Below the pieces are notes generated by a model that saw nothing but the letters and a program-made list of their open reading frames with translations, had not been told where the DNA came from and did not search any database. 64,000 nt of DNA from Streptomyces albireticuli. Its GTDB lineage: Bacteria > Actinomycetota > Actinomycetes > Streptomycetales > Streptomycetaceae. The stretch is from contig NZ_CP021744.1 in NCBI RefSeq assembly GCF_002192455.1, positions 1,116,001-1,180,000 of the forward strand. Direction: 5' to 3'. The translations under genes and the position numbers were made by a program. Shown here one piece after another: positions 33,941 to 42,930 of the stretch; position 1 is the stretch's first letter; each line of letters begins with the position of its first letter.

Positions 33941-34954
33941 CTAGCGCTGGGCGATCAGCTGCCGCAGCGCAGTGGTGGCGTAGCAGCCGGCGGGCAGCTG
34001 GAAACTCACTTCGACGGCCTGGCGGCCGGGGAACGCGTCGTCCGCGCCGTGCTCGCCGACGGTCACCAGGGTCTGCACCACCGTCGGCCGCATGACCGGG
34101 TGCTCGACGGGCCCGTCCTCGTACGAATAACGGGTGTACGGCAGTTCGTGCCGGTCCGCGAGCAGGGCGGCGACACCGGAGCCCGTGGCCGGGAACCGGT
34201 ACGGCAGACCGTCCACGGAGACGTCCTCGGCGTCCTCGGAACGGATCAGTTCGGCTATTCGCGCGTTCCAGGCGAACGAGGAGTGCGCGGCCAGGTAGAA
34301 GGCCACCGTCCGGGGATCGAGCTTGCGGAAGAATTCCTCGTCCGGGCCGGTCCAGCGGGCGGCCGGCCCGCTTTCCGGAGCGCCGAGCCCGGCCAGTACC
34401 GCGCGGGCCCGCGCCCATTCCCCGGCCAGCACCGCGGCACCGACGAGATGGGTGCGCTTGGGGCCGCCGGGCACGCCGAAGCGCTGGGTGTCGTAGTAAT
34501 TGACGAACAGCAGATTCGTCCGGCCCCGGGTGACGAGCCTTTCGGCCGTGCGGCCGTCGAGATCGCGGAGCACGATCCGGAAGCCGTTGCCGTTCAGTTT
34601 GCCGACGGCGAGGGGCTCGCGTCCGTAGCCGTAATGGCTCAGCCGCAACAGCCGCCCGGAACCGGCCGGTTCCGGGAAGACCGGCAGCCCGTCACCGCGC
34701 AGGGCCGTCAGCGGTACGGACAACAGTTGCTCCGTCACCCCGTCCTCGTCCTTGAGCCCGGCGTAGCCGACGTCCCGGCTGGAGACCCCGAGCCGGTCCG
34801 CGAGCAGCCGGATCGCCTCCATGGTGGTGTATCCGCACTTGTGCAGCAGGACGTAACGCTGATCGGCCACCTTCTCGTCGGTCAGCGCGACGACGAGATT
34901 CTCGCGTACCCGGAAGTCCTCGGGTCGGTGTTTGAGTACGAGCGTTTCGGCCAT
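33941..34954 (-). CDS. pumJ: TruD-family pseudouridine synthase (PumJ-like)
   Basis: The 337-residue protein has the TruD motifs: catalytic Asp in VGYAGLKDEDGVTEQ, GNGFRIVLRD, NYYDTQRFG, and the C-terminal LPAGCYATTALRQLI. TruD normally isomerises U13 of tRNA-Glu. Streptomycetes usually lack a housekeeping TruD, and here the gene sits between an ATP-grasp ligase and a GMC oxidoreductase, so it is the dedicated source of pseudouridine for the antibiotic. Whether it acts on RNA, UMP or uridine cannot be told from sequence. Confidence 0.88.
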   Translation of the reverse strand: MAETLVLKHRPEDFRVRENLVVALTDEKVADQRYVLLHKCGYTTMEAIRLLADRLGVSSRDVGYAGLKDEDGVTEQLLSVPLTALRGDGLPVFPEPAGSGRLLRLSHYGYGREPLAVGKLNGNGFRIVLRDLDGRTAERLVTRGRTNLLFVNYYDTQRFGVPGGPKRTHLVGAAVLAGEWARARAVLAGLGAPESGPAARWTGPDEEFFRKLDPRTVAFYLAAHSSFAWNARIAELIRSEDAEDVSVDGLPYRFPATGSGVAALLADRHELPYTRYSYEDGPVEHPVMRPTVVQTLVTVGEHGADDAFPGRQAVEVSFQLPAGCYATTALRQLIAQR

Positions 34955-35027
34955 CCGTGCCTCCAGAATTCAGCCGGTCCGGCGTTCGAGGGCGTGCGGC
35001 GGAGCCACCTCGCGGGCGGGCCGGGGT

Positions 35028-36626
35028 TCAGTCCCCGCGGGAGGCCCCCCAGGAGGCGACCCGCTCCCCGATCATGATCGAGACGAGATTCGTGTTCACG
35101 CGCAACGGCACGGGGATCACGGACGCGTCGGCCACCCGGAGCCCCTCCACCCCGCGCACCCGGCACCACTCGTCCACCACGGCCCCCGCGTCGCCCTCTG
35201 CTCCCATCCGCGCCGTCCCCATCGGATGGTGCGCCGTCCGCGCGGCTCGCCGGACGAAGGCGCTCAGCGCCGCCTCCGACCGCATCGTCTCCCCGTCCAT
35301 GTCGATGATCTCCTTGGTCAGCGACGTGAACGCGGGCTGGTGCAGCAGCTCCCAGCAGAGCCGGACGCCCTCCCGCTGCCGCCGCAGGTCCTCCGCGTCC
35401 CGGCCGTAGTCGATGGCGATCCGCGGCGGTACGGCCGGGTCGCGCGACACCGCCGCGACCGTGCCCCGGCCGGCCGGGGCCATCAGGTTCGAGGTCACCA
35501 TGAAGGCCCGGCCGCCGGGCACCTGGTCCGCCAGGTGCGGTGCGTAGACGTCGAGTTCCACATGGTTGAGCACGTACAGCTGCATGTCGTCGGCCGTGTC
35601 CGAGCCGGGCGCCGTGTACCGCAGGACGACCTGGGCGCACGGGTCGCGCGGGTCGCACAGGCCCGGCCGGGGGACGACGCCGATCGCGACCTGGGAATGG
35701 TCGGCGAGATCCGCGCCGACGCCGGGCAGGTCCGCGACCACGTCCACGCCGAGCGACCCCAGCAGCGCGGCCGGCCCGACCCCGGAGCGGTGCAGGATCA
35801 CGGGGGTCCCGTACGCGCCGGCGCACAGCGTGACCCGGGCGCCGCGCACCTCGGCGGCGCGCCCGCCCGTGCGGACCGCGACGCCGCTGGCCCTGCTCCC
35901 CTCGAACAGCACCCGGTCCGCCAGGGTCCCCGCGAGGACCGTCAGGTTCGGTCGCGTACGCGCCGGGTCCAGATAGGCGGCCGCCGTGGAGATCCGCAGG
36001 CCACCGTCCGCCAGGTTCAGCGGCAGCGGCCCCACCCCGGTCGCGTCCGGCGCGTTGTGGTCGGCCGTGAACGGGTGGCCCGCCCTCGTCGCCGTCTCCA
36101 CCAACGCCGCCGACAGGGGCGTCCACTCGGCCGGGGACGGCCGCCGCACCGGCAGCGGGCCGTCCGTGCCGTGGTGCGGTCCGCCGAAGTCCGCGTCCGC
36201 TTCGAGGCGGTTGAAGTACGGCAGCACGTCCGTCCACGACCAGCCGGGTACCCCCGTCGCCGCCCACAGGCCGAAGTCGCCCGGGGCCGGGCGCAGGGCG
36301 AGGCAGGTGTTGATCGCCGAGCAGCCGCCGACGACCTTCCCGCGTGGAAGCGGAAGCTCCGCGCCGTCGTCGCGTACACCGACGAGCGACCAGTCGTGCT
36401 CCACCATCGAGGGGGTGCGCCCGTTGCGCAGGTCTTCCGGCAGCCGGGACCGGTCCGGGTAGTCGGGCCCGGCCTCGATCAGCAGGACCCGCCGTGCGGG
36501 GTCCGCCGAGAGCCGGGCGGCGAGCACGGCGCCCGCCGATCCCGCGCCGACCACGATGTCGTCGAAGACGGCGGCGCCGCCGAGGACCGCGTCGAGGTCC
36601 GCCTCGTCACCGGGCTCGCGATGCAC
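35028..36626 (-). CDS. pumI: GMC-family FAD oxidoreductase (PumI-like)
   Basis: The 532-residue flavoprotein has the FAD-binding VVGAGSAGAVLAARLS, the GMC signature GKVVGGCSAINTCLALR, and the C-terminal catalytic part RTAHHPMGTARMG with VADASVIPVPLRVNTNL. It would oxidise the 5'-hydroxyl of pseudouridine to the aldehyde for transamination. I chose the GTG at 36626 because AGGGAGGAG lies seven bases upstream; a TTG 21 bases earlier would cover that site. It overlaps the end of the kinase-like gene by 20 bp. Confidence 0.85.
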   Translation of the reverse strand: MHREPGDEADLDAVLGGAAVFDDIVVGAGSAGAVLAARLSADPARRVLLIEAGPDYPDRSRLPEDLRNGRTPSMVEHDWSLVGVRDDGAELPLPRGKVVGGCSAINTCLALRPAPGDFGLWAATGVPGWSWTDVLPYFNRLEADADFGGPHHGTDGPLPVRRPSPAEWTPLSAALVETATRAGHPFTADHNAPDATGVGPLPLNLADGGLRISTAAAYLDPARTRPNLTVLAGTLADRVLFEGSRASGVAVRTGGRAAEVRGARVTLCAGAYGTPVILHRSGVGPAALLGSLGVDVVADLPGVGADLADHSQVAIGVVPRPGLCDPRDPCAQVVLRYTAPGSDTADDMQLYVLNHVELDVYAPHLADQVPGGRAFMVTSNLMAPAGRGTVAAVSRDPAVPPRIAIDYGRDAEDLRRQREGVRLCWELLHQPAFTSLTKEIIDMDGETMRSEAALSAFVRRAARTAHHPMGTARMGAEGDAGAVVDEWCRVRGVEGLRVADASVIPVPLRVNTNLVSIMIGERVASWGASRGD

Positions 36627-37215
36627 TGGTACTCCTCCCTTGGGCAAGCCGGATCAGCCAGTCCGACAGGTCGGCGGGCCGGGTGAACCGCAGCATGTCG
36701 AGCGGCGCCCCGGGGGCCGCGTCGGCGCGGGCCAGCGCCCGCAGTTCGTGCCGCGTCTCGTGCCGGGTGGACCAGCCGTAGCGCAGGATGTTCTCGGGGT
36801 CGCCGAACACCGAGCGCAGCGGCGCCTCCTGGTTCCCGCTCCACAGCACCTCGCGGTGCAGGGAGCGCAGCAGCGTCCGCAGCAGCAGGCTCGTCATCGT
36901 GACGGCCGTCGAGTAGTCGAGCCATACGAGCAGCTCCGCGCGGCGTGCGAGCAGGCCGTTGACCTCGGGGTAGTGCCACTCGGTCACCCAGCGCGCGGCC
37001 TCGGCCGCCTGTGCGACGTGGTCGGCGAACTCCGGCCGTACCGACCAGTCCGGCCCGTAGTACAGTCCGTCCAGCTCGATCCGCGGCAGCCCGTAGAGCG
37101 CCGCGAGCTTCCCGGCGACGGTCGTCTTGCCCGCACCGCTGCCGCCCGCGACCAGGACGCGGTCCGGTGGGCGCGACAGGGGTTTCGCCGGATCTATGAC
37201 GCGCAGGGACACCAC
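36607..37215 (-). CDS. pumH: Adenylate-kinase-like P-loop protein (PumH-like)
   Basis: The 202-residue P-loop protein has Walker A GGSGAGKTTVA, then ALYGLPRIELDGLYYGPDW, resembling the FlaR/topology-modulation subgroup of adenylate-kinase-like proteins. Later parts read YPEVNGLLARRAELLVWLDY (Walker B-like strand) and FGDPENILRYGWSTRH. Adjacent GTG codons at 37215 and 37212 are the likely starts, with AGGAGG upstream. Its role in pseudouridimycin synthesis is not settled; a nucleotide phospho-transfer or dephosphorylation step supplying pseudouridine is plausible. Confidence 0.78.
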   Translation of the reverse strand: MVSLRVIDPAKPLSRPPDRVLVAGGSGAGKTTVAGKLAALYGLPRIELDGLYYGPDWSVRPEFADHVAQAAEAARWVTEWHYPEVNGLLARRAELLVWLDYSTAVTMTSLLLRTLLRSLHREVLWSGNQEAPLRSVFGDPENILRYGWSTRHETRHELRALARADAAPGAPLDMLRFTRPADLSDWLIRLAQGRSTSASRAR

Positions 37216-37411
37216 GGGTTCAGCTCCTCCTGGCCCTCTTGGTCCGACGGTTCCGACCGGTCCGTCCGGCTGTTGCGGGGGTTCCGGCCGTTCCCGCTGT
37301 TGCCGGGGTTCGGCACCGGGTTCCGGACCCGGCACCTCCGCCATGATCACCGAAAGCGGAGTGCGCAACACCCTCACATTTGTACGGGTGTGCGCCGCCC
37401 TCGACGCGGAC

Positions 37412-38731
37412 ATGATCGTCGACATGCTGCACACCAACGTCGGCGAGGCGGTCGATGAGGCATCGGCCCGCCAGCGCGACCACCGATACGTATGGCACCC
37501 GTGGTCCCCGGTGAAGGAGACCGCCGGGGACGGCCCGATCCTGGTATCCGGCGAGGGCTACCGCGTCCGGGACGCGGCCGGCCGGGAGTACCTCGACGCG
37601 ATGGCCTCGGCGATGAACTCCAGCTGCGGGTACGCCCATCCGGCCCTGATCGCCGCCGCCGAGCGGCAGTTGTCCCTGCTCCCGCACTTCGACCTGAGCG
37701 TGGGCACGCACCTGCCGGTCGGCCGGGTCGCCGAGCGGATCTCCGGGCTGCTGCCGGAGGGTCTCGGGAGGACCCTGTTCGTCAACAGCGGTTCCGAGGC
37801 CACCGAGGCCGCCGTCCGGATCGCGCACGGCTACTGGCGCAACCTCGGCCGGCCCCGGGACCGGATCGTCACCTTCGCCGCCGGCTACCACGGCACGACG
37901 CTCGTCGCCCAGCACCTTTCCGGCCTGCCCACCAACGTGACCCATACCGTGGATCCCTTCCCGGTGACGCGGGTGGAACTCCCGGTGCCCGCCCGGGAGC
38001 TACGCGCACCGGAGTCACTGCCCCCGCTCGTGGAGGCATTCGAGCGGGCCGTGCTCGACGGCACGCCCCCCGCGGCGGTGTTCGTGGAGGCGTTCCTCAA
38101 TGTCGGCGGTGGCGTGGTGCTACCCTCCGGGTTCCTGCGGGCGCTGCGGGAGCTGTGCGACCGGACCGGCTCCCTGCTGGTCGTGGACGAGGTCTTCTGC
38201 GGATTCGGCCGGACGGGCCGCATGTTCGGCTTCGACCACGAGGGGATCACGCCCGACCTGGTCACCATGAGCAAGGGCCTGAGCGGCGGTTACGTGCCCT
38301 TCGCCGCGCTCAGCACCACCGAGGCCGTCTACCGCTCCTTCGCCGCCGACCCGCTGATCGGCGGGCTGCGCTACGGGCACACGACCGGCGGGCACGCGGT
38401 CGCCTGCGCGGTGGCGCTGGCCGTCCTCGACGTCCTGGAGGAGCAGAAGCTGGTCCCCGCGGCCGCGGCGCGCGGCGAGGAGCTGCTCGCCGGGCTGCTG
38501 CCGCTCGCGGAGCACCCCGAGGTCGCCGATGTCCGGGGGCTGGGGCTGGTGGCCACGGTGGAGTGCCACCGCCCCGAGTTCGCCGCCGGACTGGTCGCGC
38601 GGGCGCGGGAGCGGGGAACGCTGCTGCGCAGGCAGGGATGTTCGGTGATGGCGATTCCGCCGCTGGTCATCGACCGGGCCGGCGTGGCGGAACTGGTCCG
38701 TACGACGGGAAAGGCTCTTGAGGACCACTGA
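37412..38731 (+). CDS. pumG: Class III PLP aminotransferase (PumG-like)
   Basis: A 439-residue fold-type I aminotransferase: FVNSGSEATEAAVRIA (PLP phosphate binding), GYHGTT, VVDEVFCGFGRTG (the Asp that binds the pyridine nitrogen), and the Schiff-base lysine in TMSKGLSGGYVP. It would convert the 5'-aldehyde of pseudouridine to 5'-aminopseudouridine. It is transcribed away from the rest; the 196-bp region 37216-37411 is a divergent promoter with pumH. The start is uncertain: ATG at 37343, 37412 or 37424 are in frame, none with a strong ribosome site. Its 3' end overlaps the convergent regulator gene by 65 bp. Confidence 0.85.
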   Translation: MIVDMLHTNVGEAVDEASARQRDHRYVWHPWSPVKETAGDGPILVSGEGYRVRDAAGREYLDAMASAMNSSCGYAHPALIAAAERQLSLLPHFDLSVGTHLPVGRVAERISGLLPEGLGRTLFVNSGSEATEAAVRIAHGYWRNLGRPRDRIVTFAAGYHGTTLVAQHLSGLPTNVTHTVDPFPVTRVELPVPARELRAPESLPPLVEAFERAVLDGTPPAAVFVEAFLNVGGGVVLPSGFLRALRELCDRTGSLLVVDEVFCGFGRTGRMFGFDHEGITPDLVTMSKGLSGGYVPFAALSTTEAVYRSFAADPLIGGLRYGHTTGGHAVACAVALAVLDVLEEQKLVPAAAARGEELLAGLLPLAEHPEVADVRGLGLVATVECHRPEFAAGLVARARERGTLLRRQGCSVMAIPPLVIDRAGVAELVRTTGKALEDH

Positions 38732-39554
38732 GGTGGCGGGCGCCCGCCCGCCGCGTGTCCTGGCCCGCCGGCCGGGAGCCGGCTCCGGCGCGCCGGGCGG
38801 CGCTCCCGCACCGCGCCGGGAGCAGTCTCAGATGCTGCTCACCTACGAGCCCGGAGCGCAGGGCCATCGCCACGATCGCCTCGCGCTTCCAGTAGGAGCG
38901 TTTGCCGTCGGCGACTCCGGCCCATTCGGTGACCTGAAGCTTCTCCGTGGCCAGGTAGTTGATGTGGTGGTTGACCGCCGCACGGCTCATGGCGGGCGCA
39001 CAGGCGGTCTCCTGGAGACGGGCGATGACGTCGGCGATGGTGGGGACGGCGCCCGGGGGATATCCGCGGAGCTGCGGTTCGCACAGTGCCACGAGCACGC
39101 GGAAGTAGGCCGAATGTTCGTCGAGTCGGGGCCAGTTGGTGGTGGCACCCGACGCCGAGGCCACGGTGAGATAGCGGGGCTCCGGGCCGAACACATTGAC
39201 GATGCCGATCCGCCGTGCCACGGGCAGCACCAGCCGGGCGAGTTCGAAGGGCACGGGGAAGTCCCGGCGGCGAGCGGCGACCTTGACGAACTCGCCGCCG
39301 TGTTCCATGTTTTCTATGAAGTAGGTGTCCTCGGCATGCAGGTTGGTGAGGCACCAGTGGCCCGCGTGTCCGGTGACGATGGCGGCGGCGGGCCGGGGGC
39401 AATCGGCAGGAAGGACGGCTAAGGAATCGGTTTCGCGGTCGTACCTGATGCAGGCCGCCTCCCCTTCCCCGATTTCATGTTGTTCATGCATGGCGGGGCG
39501 GCCCGGCTCATCTTCGGTGTACCAGCCCGCGAACTGAAGAATATGATTCCCCAT
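38667..39554 (-). CDS. Cluster-associated regulator, FHA-like N-terminus plus winged-helix-like C-terminus
   Basis: In this 295-residue protein the first half has the feel of an FHA domain (IRYDRETDSLAVLPADCP, GHAGHWCLTNLHAEDTYFIE). The second half is helix-turn-helix-like: IADVIARLQETACAPAMSRA, then VNHHINYLATEKLQVTEWAG and GKRSYWKREAIV. Similar proteins occur as regulators in actinobacterial clusters. It occupies the position of pumF in the published order and is divergent from the hydroxylase gene across a region holding a 14-bp palindrome. The last 50 residues are low-complexity and run into the convergent aminotransferase gene, so they may be dispensable. Confidence 0.65.
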   Translation of the reverse strand: MGNHILQFAGWYTEDEPGRPAMHEQHEIGEGEAACIRYDRETDSLAVLPADCPRPAAAIVTGHAGHWCLTNLHAEDTYFIENMEHGGEFVKVAARRRDFPVPFELARLVLPVARRIGIVNVFGPEPRYLTVASASGATTNWPRLDEHSAYFRVLVALCEPQLRGYPPGAVPTIADVIARLQETACAPAMSRAAVNHHINYLATEKLQVTEWAGVADGKRSYWKREAIVAMALRSGLVGEQHLRLLPARCGSAARRAGAGSRPAGQDTRRAGARHLSGPQEPFPSYGPVPPRRPGR

Positions 39555-39755
39555 GATGAAGCGATCCTTCGTCCGGAATATTGTCGCAATATCGCTGCCG
39601 AGGGTCGGAATTCATGGCTTAATCGGCGCCCGACCTTCGAGTGAAAGCCTGACACCAAGCCCTGCCAGTGAATCCACAGTAACCGGGGGGCTGGACCGAG
39701 GCAAGAGATCACCTCGCGGCACAACGCGCCCCGACTGGGGCCGAATTAAAGTCGG

Positions 39756-39769
39756 ACCGATCGATCGGT
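39756..39769. promoter_or_regulatory. 14-bp perfect palindrome in the divergent regulator/hydroxylase promoter region
   Basis: ACCGATCGATCGGT is its own reverse complement and sits 62 bp before the chosen start of the hydroxylase gene, in the AT-richer 276-bp region between the divergent regulator and hydroxylase genes (39555-39830). It is a plausible operator; binding is not shown. Confidence 0.45.
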
Positions 39770-39830
39770 GGCCACACCAACGACTTCATCTGTTTTATCC
39801 GCTCCCCGCTCACCCCCTCTCATCGAGGAC

Positions 39831-41075
39831 ATGCCCATGCCGATTTCCCTGTCACTGAACTCCGAGTTGCGGCCGGCCACCACAAGTGGTGAGCAGGCGG
39901 TGTCGGCGATCGCCAAACTCCACGATTTCCTGGCCGAGCAGGCCCAGGCCACCGACCAGGAGGGCCGCTTCGCCCGGGAGAGCGTCGAGTCCCTCGCCGA
40001 GGCGGGGGTGTTCGCGGCCACCGTCCCCGCGGAGCTGGGCGGCTTCGGCGTCGAGCGCCTGCACGACCTGACGGTCATCACGGCGCGCATCGCCCGGGCC
40101 GACGCCTCCGTCGCCGTCGCCTACTACATGCACATCGCGCTCGCCTGGTACTTCGCCCGCGTCGTGCGCTTCGGCGCCGACAACGAGCCCGGCTACCTGC
40201 CGCGGCGCGAGTGGCTGGAGGCCATCGGCGAGCGGCGGATGCTGCTGTGCTCCGCCGTCGCCGAACGCGGCGCCGACTACTGGAACCTCGCCACCACCGC
40301 GACCGCCTCCTACAACGGCTGGGTCGTCAACGGCCGCAAGATCCTCGCCTCGCTCTCCCCCGCCGCCACGCACTTCTACTGCCGCCTGAAGGCGGAACGC
40401 GGCGAAGGCCACCACCTCGCCAGCGCGATGATCCCCGCCGACACCCCGGGCGTCCACGTCGAGGACGACTGGCAGGGACTCGGCCTGCGCGGATCGGGCT
40501 CCGGCAGCGTGGTCTTCAGCGAATGCGTGGTCCCCGACGAGTCCCTCCTGGTCCGCGGCCCCTGGGGCAAGCGCGACCCGAGCATGCTGGAGGGACGCGC
40601 GGTGAGCGGCATGGGCCTCAACGGCGTCTACCTGGGCCTGGCCGAGGCCGCCCGCGACCACGCCCTCCGCACCCTCACCAAGCCCACGGCGAACGGCCGC
40701 CCCCGCACGGTCTCGTCCGCCGGCACGAAGTCGGCGATCGCCGAGATGGAGATCGCCCTGACGGCCGCCCGCGGCACCCTCAGCACGGCCCTCCAGGACT
40801 TCGACGCCTACCTCCTCCTCAACAAGCCGCAGGTGCTCACCGACGACATGAGCCGCGCCATGATGAAGGAGTGCCAGAGCGTCAGCCTGGTCGTCGAACG
40901 CGCCGCCACCACGGTCATCGACCACGCCATGCGCCTCACCGGCGGCTCCAGCTACCAGGCCCGCCACCCGCTCGCCCGCGCCTACCGGGACGTACGCGCC
41001 GCGGCCTTCATGCCCCCGTACTCCCCGCCCGAGGAAGCGATCGACTTCATCGCCGACACGACCCTGACCGAGTAA
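39831..41075 (+). CDS. pumE: Acyl-CoA-dehydrogenase-fold flavoprotein, probable N-hydroxylase (PumE-like)
   Basis: The 414-residue protein has the acyl-CoA dehydrogenase fold order: N-terminal helical part (EAGVFAATVPAELGGFGVER), middle beta-barrel (VNGRKILASLSPAATHFYC, DDWQGLGLRGSGSGSVVF) and C-terminal helices (ATTVIDHAMRLTGGSSYQAR). The usual catalytic glutamate context of true acyl-CoA dehydrogenases is not evident. Relatives act as flavin-dependent monooxygenases on nitrogen or sulfur. In pseudouridimycin synthesis the last step is N-hydroxylation of the desoxy compound by PumE, so this is the best candidate. ATG at 39831 or 39837; an upstream in-frame GTG at 39768 lies inside the palindrome. 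Confidence 0.8.
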   Translation: MPMPISLSLNSELRPATTSGEQAVSAIAKLHDFLAEQAQATDQEGRFARESVESLAEAGVFAATVPAELGGFGVERLHDLTVITARIARADASVAVAYYMHIALAWYFARVVRFGADNEPGYLPRREWLEAIGERRMLLCSAVAERGADYWNLATTATASYNGWVVNGRKILASLSPAATHFYCRLKAERGEGHHLASAMIPADTPGVHVEDDWQGLGLRGSGSGSVVFSECVVPDESLLVRGPWGKRDPSMLEGRAVSGMGLNGVYLGLAEAARDHALRTLTKPTANGRPRTVSSAGTKSAIAEMEIALTAARGTLSTALQDFDAYLLLNKPQVLTDDMSRAMMKECQSVSLVVERAATTVIDHAMRLTGGSSYQARHPLARAYRDVRAAAFMPPYSPPEEAIDFIADTTLTE

Positions 41076-41205
41076 CCCCTCCCCTCGGACTTCCGCGGCC
41101 CCGCCACCGCGGACACCTCTAGGCGACCGCCGTCCCGATATCCGACAGGAATCCGGTCCAGACCAAGAGGTGGTGCGGTGAGGCGCACGCTTCACCGCGG
41201 CGATT

Positions 41206-41235
41206 GCGGCCCGGCCCACTCGTGGGCCGGGCCGC
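41206..41235. terminator. Bidirectional terminator at the right edge of the pum region
   Basis: GCGGCCCGGCCCAC (41206-41219) pairs perfectly with GTGGGCCGGGCCGC (41222-41235): a 14-bp stem with a two-base loop between the convergent hydroxylase gene and the gene at 41266. Confidence 0.8.
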
Positions 41236-41265
41236 AGATGGTGCCGGCGGCTCCACCACGGTTCC

Positions 41266-42117
41266 TCAGGCCTCCCCCGCGGCACCGGCTCCGGTGTACG
41301 CCGCGAGCCAGCCGGCGGCGAGCCGGTCGCCGCGGGTGAAGACCGCCGCTCCTCGGCGGCCCGCTGAGGGGTCGTCAGGGGTCGCGGGCGGGTGGTCCAG
41401 GACGGCCCGGGTGCCGTCCGCCGCGTACCGGACCGTACTCGCACCGTCCCACAAGCAGATCACCGCACCGTGCGGGGCGTCGACCCGCACGGAACCGGAG
41501 TGCGGGGTGAAGGCGGCGCCGGTGGTCCGCTGGTTCAGCAGTGCCCGGTAGCGTTCCGGGGAGAGCGCGCTGTCGCGCGGCGGGATGGCGCCCGTCCAGT
41601 CGGGGGCACCGACGCCCCGGTCCCGCGCCGCACGCCACATGCGCGGCACGAGGCGGGCGGCGAGCTGTGGCGTGGCCATCCGCCCGCACATCCACAGCAA
41701 CCACCCGGCGCCACGGCCGGGCCCGAGCGCACGCCGGCGGATGCGCTCGGCGAGGTCCGCGGCCACCACGGCCGCCCAAGGGTGTACGGTGCCCAGCTCG
41801 CCCTGAGCCCCCAGCCAGGCCAGGTAGCGCTGGGCCTCGTCCAGAATGCCGGTCAGGCTGTCGGCCGGGATGCCGAGGACATACCCCGCCGCACCGCTCA
41901 GCAGTGCGGTGCCGTCCGCGTACGCGGTGGCTCCGGTGAGGGCTGCGGTGAAGACCACTTGCCCCATGTCGCCGGGCGGTGTCGCGTAGTCCGGGCCCTC
42001 CATACGGTTCTCGTAGAGCCGGGTCCGGTGCCGGCGTTCGCGATCGAGCAGGTACGCGGACAGGCCCGCCATGTCCCTCGGGAGCCGGCCACCCCGGGTG
42101 TGGGCGTCGACCGTCAC
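41266..42117 (-). CDS. Hypothetical protein, last gene of a degraded STAND NTPase operon
   Basis: The 283-residue protein of unknown family has alpha-helical, alanine-rich segments (QVVFTAALTGATAYADGTAL, YLAWLGAQGELGTVHPWAAV) and no recognised motif, signal peptide or membrane span. Its start overlaps the stop of the collapsed NTPase gene by four bases (ATGA), so it belongs to that transcription unit. It may originally have been the C-terminal part of the NTPase protein or a separate partner. Confidence 0.5.
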   Translation of the reverse strand: MTVDAHTRGGRLPRDMAGLSAYLLDRERRHRTRLYENRMEGPDYATPPGDMGQVVFTAALTGATAYADGTALLSGAAGYVLGIPADSLTGILDEAQRYLAWLGAQGELGTVHPWAAVVAADLAERIRRRALGPGRGAGWLLWMCGRMATPQLAARLVPRMWRAARDRGVGAPDWTGAIPPRDSALSPERYRALLNQRTTGAAFTPHSGSVRVDAPHGAVICLWDGASTVRYAADGTRAVLDHPPATPDDPSAGRRGAAVFTRGDRLAAGWLAAYTGAGAAGEA

Positions 42118-42930
42118 AGCGCGCCCATGCGCAGCGCCAGGACGAGCCCGAAGTCCGGTCGGTCCAGATGGTCGGGCGGCTCGATGACGGACGGGTCGGT
42201 GAGTCCGTACCGGGCGGCGAAGCAGTCCCGGGCGACGGTGAACATGGCGCGCCGTTCCCCGAGCTCACCGCCTTGGTCGTCGAGCGGAAGCGACGCCAGG
42301 TCGCTTGTCCCGGCCGCCGCCTCCTCCAAGGCGGACCGCGCGGCGGGCCATGGGGCAGCCGACCGGGCCGGCAGCAGGACCCGGTTCGGCAACTGCCGGT
42401 GGAGCAGCCGGTTGCTGAACAACCAGGCCGGGTGGGAGAGCGGCCGGCGGTCGGCGTAATCGACGACCAGCAGCAGTCCGACGGCGCCGTCGAGTCACAG
42501 GTCCTGGCTTCCCGGGCGCGGCAGGATCGCTCGGGAACCATAGGGTGGCCGTCATGGCCTTCCAGCCCTCCGCGGCACTGTCGGCGGCGAACCGGGCCGC
42601 CGGCCGGGTCTTGCCCTGCCCGCCGGGACCGTGCAGCCAGGTGGCGGTCGGGCCCGGACCGCCGCTGTCCCGCCACGCGGCCAGTCCGGACCGCTCCCGG
42701 TCGCGGCCGGTGAAGTCCACGACCTGGAGCCTGGCATTGAGCAAGCGGCTGGGCTGGGCGGTGAGCCACGCGGCCTCCCCGACTGAGGAAGCGGAGGCCG
42801 GACCGTACTCGGCGAGCGGGTAGACCGGGCCCCGGTCGGGGAAGACGTGCGGGTCGGCACCGATGACGCCGTACCCGAACCCGTTCTCGACGCTGACGAC
42901 CTGCCGGGCCCCCGGGCCCGTGCGGCTCAC
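42114..42930 (-). pseudogene. STAND/NB-ARC-like NTPase, broken by internal deletion and frameshift
   Basis: The reading frame from 42930 is good up to the P-loop (VVDFTGRDRERSGLAAWR, then WLHGPGGQGKTRPAARFA) and breaks near 42530. A different frame resumes after a TGA at about 42494 with LLLVVDYADRRPLSHPAWLF, the Walker B region of the same kind of protein, and ends at 42114. Most of the NTPase module and all of the usual C-terminal repeats are missing. STAND NTPases are large signal-transduction or defence ATPases. The threonine normally following GKT is replaced (GKTR). Confidence 0.65.
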
